Assembly: GCA_933207985.1 (NCBI GenBank)
Contig: OW240913.1
Coordinates: 360,051,615 to 360,115,614, forward strand
Origin: Pelobates cultripes
Lineage: Eukaryota > Chordata > Amphibia > Anura > Pelobatidae
Direction of reading: 5' to 3'
DNA length: 64,000 nucleotides
Under the pieces are notes generated by a model. The model did no database searches and had not been told where the DNA came from. It was given only the letters and a program-made list of their open reading frames with translations. This document shows positions 58,201 to 64,000 of this stretch, in pieces. Position 1 is the first letter of the stretch, and each line of letters starts with the position of its first letter. The position numbers and the translations under genes were made by a program.

Positions 58201-58974
58201 TATGGTTTAATGTGTATTCCTGTGTAATCTTGGTATCCCAGGGCGGGAGATGGCTATCTGCAACCCAGCCCCCTCCTGCCTGGGACTAAGGGAAGTGTAT
58301 TGTGTGCAATGGAGATCCCCTGCGAGGGTCTGTGCATAAAAGAACCCTGTGTTGAATCAAGATTGGCAGAGGTCAGTGCTTGAGCCTCCAAAACTTTGTG
58401 TCGTCCTGTTATTGAAGGGAAGGAAGATTTAACCCCTGTGTCTGCTGTTCCAGCTTGCAGGGGATGCAACGGGGAAAAGTCCTTGTAAGGACTAAGAGCT
58501 TCCAGGGCTGAGTGTTGAGAGCTAAGCGCATAGAGCTAAGTCCCCTAACCATGTAAGAGTTCCTGATTGGCTGAAGGAAGGGAACTAACGGGAGGTAACC
58601 GGTCGGGTTACCGGAAGAGGTCCCGTTACAGATACCACACAACACGGGCAGAGTTCTTGCAGAGTCCATGCCTCTACGCATCAGAGTTGGTTTGAGAGGG
58701 ACCTACACTATACCAGGCAGGTGGTTATAATGCTGTGGTTGATCAGTGAAGATAGTGTATGTAATAAATGTGTATATGTTAAGGGTGATTGGAGTAAGTC
58801 TTTTTATGAATACATCTTTTAATGTAAATGGCTTGCTGTAATATGCTTCTATATCACCCATAAATATTAATAATCATTCTGACATTCTTTATTAAAAATA
58901 TACATTTATTCTACTTACAACGTCAACAGCACTAGATATGTAAAAATGTCACAGATGGTACAGCTTAAAGGAAC

Positions 58975-59290
58975 CCTTTAGTGTTAGGAATACAAAGATG
59001 TATTGCTAACACTGTGTTCCTCTGAAACTTCGACTCCCCCCCCCCATGAAGTAAGGGTAAAAAACCTTTTTTTTCCACTTACCTGAGTCCAGTTATCTCT
59101 GACGTCACTCGATGGGGCAGACCTAATGCACACACATTAGACATTCCCCTTAGGAAACCATTTCCTTACTGCTTTCCTATAGTGTTTTCCTTGTCTATGG
59201 ATGTCATCTGTGAAACTCCTGGAAGCACCTCTGGTGGCAAGGGCAAGGATTTTTGCCAACACAGGTAAATATGAATTTGTCCCCCCCCCC
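58975..59290. mobile_element. TTAA MITE, right end missing
   Basis: Starts TTAAAGGAACCCTTTAGTGT with GGAATACAAAGATGTATTGC, as in the 6383/29757 subfamily. It continues through CCTATAGTGTTTTCC and CACCTCTGGTGGCAAG and fades near a poly-C run at 59281-59292. No right TTAA end was found. Confidence 0.5.
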
Positions 59291-59329
59291 CCAAATGAAA
59301 AGAAATTGTGCCTCGTAACCCTCTTTTAC

Positions 59330-60471
59330 ATTTCTTACCCCCTTTAGTGTTACATATCCCATCTTGAATGTATTTTCCCTATGTGTGTTACACCACCCTT
59401 AGTGTCTTACACCCCCCCTGTGTCTTTTACTTGCCCACCAGCCTCTTTCTGTGTCACTGTGCTTTAGTGTGGGTGATAGAGGCAGAATTGTGTGGTATAG
59501 GGAGTTTATTATTATTATTATAATATATATAGCGCAATATATTCTGTACAGGGCTTTAGTACTGTGTGTGTGTGTGGGGCTTTAGTGTGGTGGGATATGG
59601 GCAGTATTGTGTGGGACAGGGGCATTAGTGAGGGGATAGGAACAGTATTGTGGGGGATTGAGTCTATGGTGGGGGGGATAGGAACAGTGTTGTATGATCT
59701 GGAGCTATGGAGGGGGGATCGGAACAGTATTGTGAGGTAAGGAACTTTAGTGGGGGGCACGGGCAGTATTGTGGGGGACTGGGGCTATGTTGGGGGTTAG
59801 GAACAGTATGGAGGGCTGGAGCGGTATTGTGGGAGGTGTAGCAGCATTGTGGGGGACTGGGGGTATGGTGGGGGGGATTGGAACAGTTTTGAGGGACAAG
59901 GTAGCATTATGGGGGACTGGGACAGGGGCTATGGTGGGAGGGGGGATAGGAACAGTATTGTGGGGTACTAGGGGGATAGGAACAGTATGAGGGGAGGGCA
60001 GCATTATGGGGGCTGTGGCTATTGTGGGGGTAAGGGAAAAGGGGCAGTATTGTAAGGGACACACACAGACACACACACTCTCTCTCTTCAATCCACCCAG
60101 TCTCCCTACCTTCTGGAGACCTGGAGTTGATCCACAGCCTGGTGTCGAGTGGGCTGCCGCAGTGCTCCTTTGTGGGAGCTCCGACTTAGATCTGCATTTC
60201 CTGACGCCATATTGCAGCTCCCAGGACCTCTACAGGGCGCACGAGGGAGCTATACAGGAAATGTGGATCTGGATCAAATCTCCCTCGCGCTCCCTCTCTT
60301 CCTGCACCGGGCTGTGGAGGTACTGGCGTTCGGCCACAATACAGTAAATGACAGTCAGTAGAGGAATGCTGTGCACTTCTTTCCTGCTGGTCAACTGGAT
60401 ATTTACACCCCCAGGCTGGCCAACTGGATATTTACACCCCCAGGCCAGGCCATATGGTAGAGTCAGCCCGG
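59330..60471. mobile_element. Possible fourth hAT-like element
   Basis: The segment 60340-60420 (GAGGAATGCTGTGCA..CCTGCTGGTCAACTGG..ACACCCCC) aligns with 11740-11800 in the hAT at 11065-11852. ATGGTAGAGTCAGCCCGGTTG near 60451-60471 resembles that element's right terminus. No clear left end or 8-bp duplication was found, so the limits are guesses. Confidence 0.35.
59510..60055. repeat. G-rich minisatellite
   Basis: Degenerate 30-50-bp units of the type GGGGGATAGGAACAGTATTG followed by TGGGGGACTGGGGCTATGG. Minus-strand frames read PHNTVPIPPT-like repeats from the periodicity and are not genes. Confidence 0.82.
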
Positions 60472-60932
60472 TTGATTTGTCAATCAGATGGTGCACCAGC
60501 CATATGTAGAGCTGAGAGGGATTCTGGAATTCCACAAGAAGGAAACAAGATATCACAGAGAGAGAGCGAACATGACATGAGTTCATCTATCTCTCTCATT
60601 CGCCCACCGAAATTCCACCACGCAGGGATTGTTTCCTAGGGTGGGCATTTGCAAAATATCCAGAAAGCTGACAGTTTATCTCCGTGCTGTAACCTGGTAA
60701 AGGTGACTGGGACCTTGCTCTTTAACATGTGCACTAACAGGAAGAAAACTGAATTATTAAAATGATCTCTTAGTGAGGTATTGAGGTTCATGTAACTAGT
60801 GGAAACAGGTAGATGTTCATTGTGATGTGACATTGCTTTTATACGTGCATTTCGCTATATTGTTACCCATACAATTTTTTTTAGAAAATCTTTGTTACTG
60901 TGTATCTTATTTACTTTAGACACTCCTACCAT
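60472..60932. other. No gene seen
   Basis: Unassigned non-coding DNA up to the hAT target duplication. Confidence 0.35.
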
Positions 60933-61044
60933 CAGTGGTGTATCCTGATTTTGTGCTGCCCTAGGCAGGACAAAACTCAGGCACCCCCCCCCGCGCCACC
61001 CCCACCCGCGCAACCGCCACCCAACCTTCCCCCCTGCTCCGCCT

Positions 61045-61385
61045 TCTAATACACACACACACATTCATTAGCTAACAGAAACACACACTCACTAACAGAC
61101 ACACACTCACACACTCACTAACAGACACACACACTCACAGGCAAACACACACACACACACACACACTAACAGGCAAACACACACACTAACAGACATCCAC
61201 ACTAACAGACACACACTAACACTAACATACACACACTAACAGACCCACACTAACACTAACATACACACACACACTAACAGACATCCACACACACACACTA
61301 ACATACACACACTAACACACACACACACTAACATACACACACTAACACTAACATACATACACACACTAACAGACATACACACACT
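61045..61385. repeat. ACACAC/CTAACAGACA array inside the hAT
   Basis: Tandem ACACACACTAACAGACA-type units of variable length. Confidence 0.9.
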
Positions 61386-61510
61386 CACTAGTGTTTTTAT
61401 TTTTTATTTTTTTTATTTAACCCCCCCCAGCCTCCTTACCTTTGGTAATGCTGGGGGGGGTTCTTCCTCTCCCTGGGGTCCAGTGGCTGCAGGGCGGGCG
61501 GGCGGCCACC

Positions 61511-61671
61511 GAGGGAGCTCTTCCCCTGAGCGCTCTGCTCAGCTCCCTCGCGCGCCGCCAGCAGAGTGAGGCTGGGAGCCGGAATATGACGTCATCAACC
61601 CGGCTCCCATCCTCACTCTGCTGGCGGCGCGCGAGGGAGCTGAGCAGAGCGCTCAGGGGAAGAGCTCCCTC
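61511..61671. repeat. 72-bp-arm hairpin with a TGACGTCA loop
   Basis: Arms 61511-61582 and 61600-61671 are reverse complements with one mismatch noticed (CAGCCTC versus CATCCTC). They are very GC-rich, with CGCGCGCCGCC at the middle. The 17-bp spacer contains the palindrome TGACGTCA, the consensus CRE/ATF site. Part of the hAT at 60933-61854. Confidence 0.92.
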
Positions 61672-61862
61672 GCCGGCCGCCTGCCCGCCCGCCCAGCGCT
61701 GCAGCCACTGCCGCCCAGCGCCCAGAATGTCTGTTAGCTGCGAGGCTAACAAGACATTTGCCTTGGGCATTTGGGGGGCGGCGTTTTTTGCCGCCCCCTG
61801 AAAAATGCCGCCCAAGGCAAATGCCTTGTTTGCCTCGCGGCTAATACGCCCCTGCCTACCAT

Positions 61863-62579
61863 TTCTCTTCATAGTAAGCGGGCATCATGCTGGGCACCCG
61901 CCAACTAACGTGAACATGATAGAATCCATGTGTGCTGTTTTATGACACTAATGATGTCCTATTGTACTGAGGAGAACAGAGGGGGTTCATTTGAAATTAA
62001 TCCACATAGAACAACGATTCTCAAATAAGTAATTCTCTAAGAAATAATAAAGCTTAGAAATGTTCAGAATAGAATTAAAATTAAGATTTAGATTTAGACA
62101 TCCTGCTATTTAGAAAAAAAAAAACATCTATATAATGAGATTTGTGGAAGCAGTGTTATGGTATCTTTCAAAGGATAAAATATATATAGAGAGAAATTTT
62201 TAAGGTTTTAGCATTGATTTCTAAAGAGGCAGACATATTGTTATCACATGAATTAATACCCCTTTTTATGAGCACGACCTTACTGGACTTTGCACATCGC
62301 CGCCTGGTCTTGACACGATTTGCATAATTACCTTTTCCTGATGAAGTTTACTTTGCCGGTTTGGTGGAAGCAGATGTAACCGAACGATGGCTGTGAGAGT
62401 CAAGTGCAAAACTGAGTAAGTAGTAATTCTATAGGTGGTTTCTGAAATAAAATGAAATAATGGGAATTGGGGGCACACCTAGATTATACATTTCTCCGCA
62501 GTCGTGCTTCCGTAGAGACCAAAATGTATAATAAAAAAAAAAAGGTATGTCGCACACACAAAAATACAGTTCTATGCTA
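61863..62579. other. No gene seen
   Basis: Unassigned AT-rich DNA. Confidence 0.4.
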
Positions 62580-63013
62580 CTTAAAATCACCCATCTCAGC
62601 AACAAATATAGGGATACAGTTCCACCATATGGCCGTATCATGTTAATCCCACCATTATGACACAGTACCCCAATAGCATTCCAATTAATTTTAACATTGG
62701 TAATATATAAATACTGCTAGTGCTAAATTAACTAAAGGCTGTTGTAAGAGCATTGTGAATATATATATATAATGCTAATTTAATTGCAAGGCTATCACAT
62801 TCATTTTGCAGGATATATATTCACAATGCTCTTACAACAGATCATTAAAATTCACTTTAGTTCATTTAGCAATGGCATTATTTAATTTCCCCCCCACGTT
62901 AAAATTAGTGTAGGACCCCAGTATCGGGTACTGTGAAGTAGTAGTGGGCTTAACACAATATGGCCATATGGTGGAACTGAATCCCCATGTGTTTTTTGCT
63001 GAAATAGTTGATT
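62580..63013. repeat. Fold-back element, ~210-bp imperfect arms
   Basis: The arms pair from outside inwards: TACAGTTCCACCATATGGCC with GGCCATATGGTGGAACTGAA; CACAGTACCCC with GGGTACTGTG; and TGTTGTAAGAGCATTGTGAA with TTCACAATGCTCTTACAACA. The loop is near 62790. The inner arms are nearly perfect; the middle parts carry several indels. No gene. It abuts the MITE at 63014. Confidence 0.75.
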
Positions 63014-63538
63014 TTAAAGGGACACTCCAGGCACCCAGACCACATCAGCTAGTTGAAGTGGTCTCGGTGCTGTGACCCTTTTGCACTTAGTGCTGCCATG
63101 TAAAACAATGAAGTTCCAGAGATACTGCAATGTTTACATTGCAGCAGTAAGTCTGCCCACAGTGGCTGTCTACCAGACAGCCACTACAGGGCTCCTGGAA
63201 TCCAAACTGATCTTTCGTTGGTTATATGATGCTGGACGTCCTCACGGACCTCCAGTGTCAGATTTTCCCCATTGGAAAGCATTGAATAATGCAATTTCCG
63301 CACATGCGCATTAGGTCTCCCACGCTGGCTGACTTTGGCAAGGGAGGAGCATGGGCAGAGCCTAACCCAGCGCCGAGGGACTTTAGCGCTGGATTCAGGT
63401 AAGTGTCTGAGGGAGTTTTAACCCCTTCAACGACGTTGGATGGGGGACGGGAGGGAGGAGGGGCACTCCAGGATTCTCTAGTGCCAGGAAAACGGGTTTG
63501 TTTTCCTGGCACTGGAGAGTCCCTTTAAGAAGCCTTGT
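63014..63538. mobile_element. TTAA MITE, complete (525 bp)
   Basis: TTAA at 63014-63017 and 63535-63538. Ends are AAGGGACACTCCAGGCACC and CACTGGAGAGTCCCTTTAA. Internal hairpins are CAGACCACATCAG..GAAGTGGTCTC and GCCAGGAAAACGGG..TTTTCCTGGC. Same family as 25470-25969. Confidence 0.9.
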
Positions 63539-64000
63539 AAAATTTTAAACTGTATTTTTGTGTGTGCTCTGTTCCTATTCTGGCAGTCTTATTCACTACG
63601 GTGAAAATTCCAAGTGAGTTCAAAGTGAATTTCAAATTTAAGGTCTGAAGAGGTGAACAGAAAACATTCTCTAAGTCAGATAGGCTTCGACTACTCCGGC
63701 CTTAAATTTAAAATACACTTTGAATTCCCACTTTAGTGAATAACTGTGTATTTCTTATGATGACAGTTTTGCTTTATTTTTTACAATTTGTTGGAGATCT
63801 CTGTTCGAAACACAAGACAAACTGCTTTTCCATTTAACCCCTCCATGCGCCACGTTTGTCTTTCTCGCTCCAATATTTTCTCATTCACTCCTGGGTTTTT
63901 CCATATCATATTCTGGGTCATTAGTCTGCATTGGGAAATACTCGATTGTTGAAAAAGCAACAGAAAAGCCTCTCCACTTATTCCGAAATGATGTTTCAAG
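63539..64000. other. No gene seen
   Basis: Unassigned AT-rich DNA at the window edge. CTCTAAGTCAGATAGGCT..GGCCTTAAATTTAAA resembles 34105-34180 (CTCTAAGCCAGCCATGCT..GGCCATAAATTTACAAA), so a dispersed repeat may be present. Confidence 0.35.

Larger units (their letters stand above)
55863..58630. mobile_element. Probable solo LTR (1.2 kb) split by a DD37E element
   Basis: Begins TGTGACGGGAC and ends GTCCCGTTACA, with an exact 5-bp flanking repeat GATAC (55858-55862 and 58631-58635). TG..CA ends plus 5-bp duplication are typical of Gypsy-type or retroviral-type LTRs. Without the nested transposon it is about 1204 bp. It contains GCATAAAAGAACCC near 58334, a plausible TATA region. No internal retroviral genes or second LTR are present, so it would be a recombination-derived solo LTR. 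The family is unknown to me; a TIR-bearing DNA element is a weaker alternative. Confidence 0.7.
55270..58710 (+). pseudogene. Tc1-like transposase relic, interrupted
   Basis: Recognisable pieces are FQQDNAPCHTEKCV and LPWPPNSPDLNPNKHLWDVM, around the second Asp and the expected catalytic Glu position. The usual NPIEHLW motif has become NPNKHLW, so the catalytic Glu appears replaced by Lys. Reading ends at NVLVADT (55858), then the solo LTR intrudes. The C-terminal end (GRVLAESMPLRIRVGL-like) resumes at about 58645. The N-terminal region is degenerate. Dead. Confidence 0.75.
55150..58748 (+). mobile_element. Tc1-like relic hosting a nested LTR and DD37E element
   Basis: The left end CATCGATCAGCCACAACATT (TA at 55148-55149) pairs with the right end, which reversed reads CACTGATCAACCACAGCATT. 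The TA on the right has become AA. After removing the insertion, about 826 bp of Tc1 sequence remain, shorter than a full element, so internal deletion has occurred. The transposase is full of stops. This is the oldest layer of the nest. Confidence 0.85.
60933..61854. mobile_element. Non-autonomous hAT element with 8-bp target duplication
   Basis: Begins CAGTGGTGTATCCTG and ends GCTAATACGCCCCTG (reversed CAGGGGCGTATTAGC). An exact 8-bp repeat, CCTACCAT, flanks it at 60925-60932 and 61855-61862. 922 bp, no transposase. Holds an ACACAC/ACTAAC array and a large GC-rich hairpin. Its subterminal right part has a second GGGCGGC..GCCGCCC hairpin (61778-61813). Confidence 0.9.

Noticed and set aside
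59747..60091. 114-codon minus-strand PHNTVPIPP-type frame
   Set aside because: Derived from the G-rich minisatellite; low complexity only.
61417..61872. Pair of 119- and 151-codon GC-rich frames with shared peptide LPLSALLSSLARRQQSE
   Set aside because: The shared peptide is read from the two arms of a hairpin in a hAT element; not a coding gene.

Overview
The window looks like vertebrate nuclear DNA, most likely an amphibian (anuran). I find no host protein-coding exon, rRNA, tRNA, CRISPR array or operon. It is AT-rich intergenic or deep-intronic DNA packed with transposable elements and simple-sequence arrays. The amphibian assignment is an inference from the mix of repeats: dense TTAA-flanked MITEs ending in AAAGGGACACTATAG-like sequence, Tc1/mariner elements of several lineages including a DD37E type, minisatellite-bearing hAT elements, and a retroelement ORF with an SGNH-hydrolase domain. 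No species can be named from the sequence alone.

Layout. 1-8.4 kb: small TTAA MITEs, a 47-bp minisatellite (2963-4490) broken by a hAT element with a perfect 8-bp target duplication (4499-5971), a MITE, and a Tc1 3' remnant. 8.4-10.2 kb: a complete DD37E Tc1/mariner element with an uninterrupted 338-codon transposase, sitting inside an older MITE. 10.8-12.3 kb: a GATA array and a second hAT. 15-20 kb: an inverted-repeat element, a hAT fragment beside a mariner 3' end, and a three-unit ~390-bp direct repeat. 20.3-22 kb: a decayed retroelement (minus strand) with SGNH hydrolase motifs. 22.9-30.4 kb: several TTAA MITEs, one nested in another, and a long near-perfect inverted duplication. 31.3-32.4 kb: a GT-rich array. 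35.9-37.5 kb: a second, broken DD37E lineage. 38-40.6 kb: TIR- and LTR-like repeats and a ~0.5-kb tandem duplication. 44.2-47.7 kb: a 48-bp minisatellite, two abutting TTAA elements, and a Tc1 DD34E deletion derivative split by an L2-type LINE. 52.4-54.2 kb: LINE debris including an L1/Tx1-like ORF1. 55.15-58.75 kb: a three-layer nest (Tc1 relic, then solo LTR, then a second DD37E copy). 59-64 kb: G-rich array, a third hAT with a large hairpin, a fold-back element and a final MITE.

The only intact gene is the DD37E transposase at 8849-9865. Its sister copy at 56639-58200 is almost identical but has lost one base. The sharpest results are direct insertion footprints: TA for Tc1/mariner, TTAA for the MITEs, 8 bp for hAT and 5 bp for the LTR. 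They allow relative dating of many elements. I found no new defence, metabolic or regulatory system; what is of interest is transposon biology.
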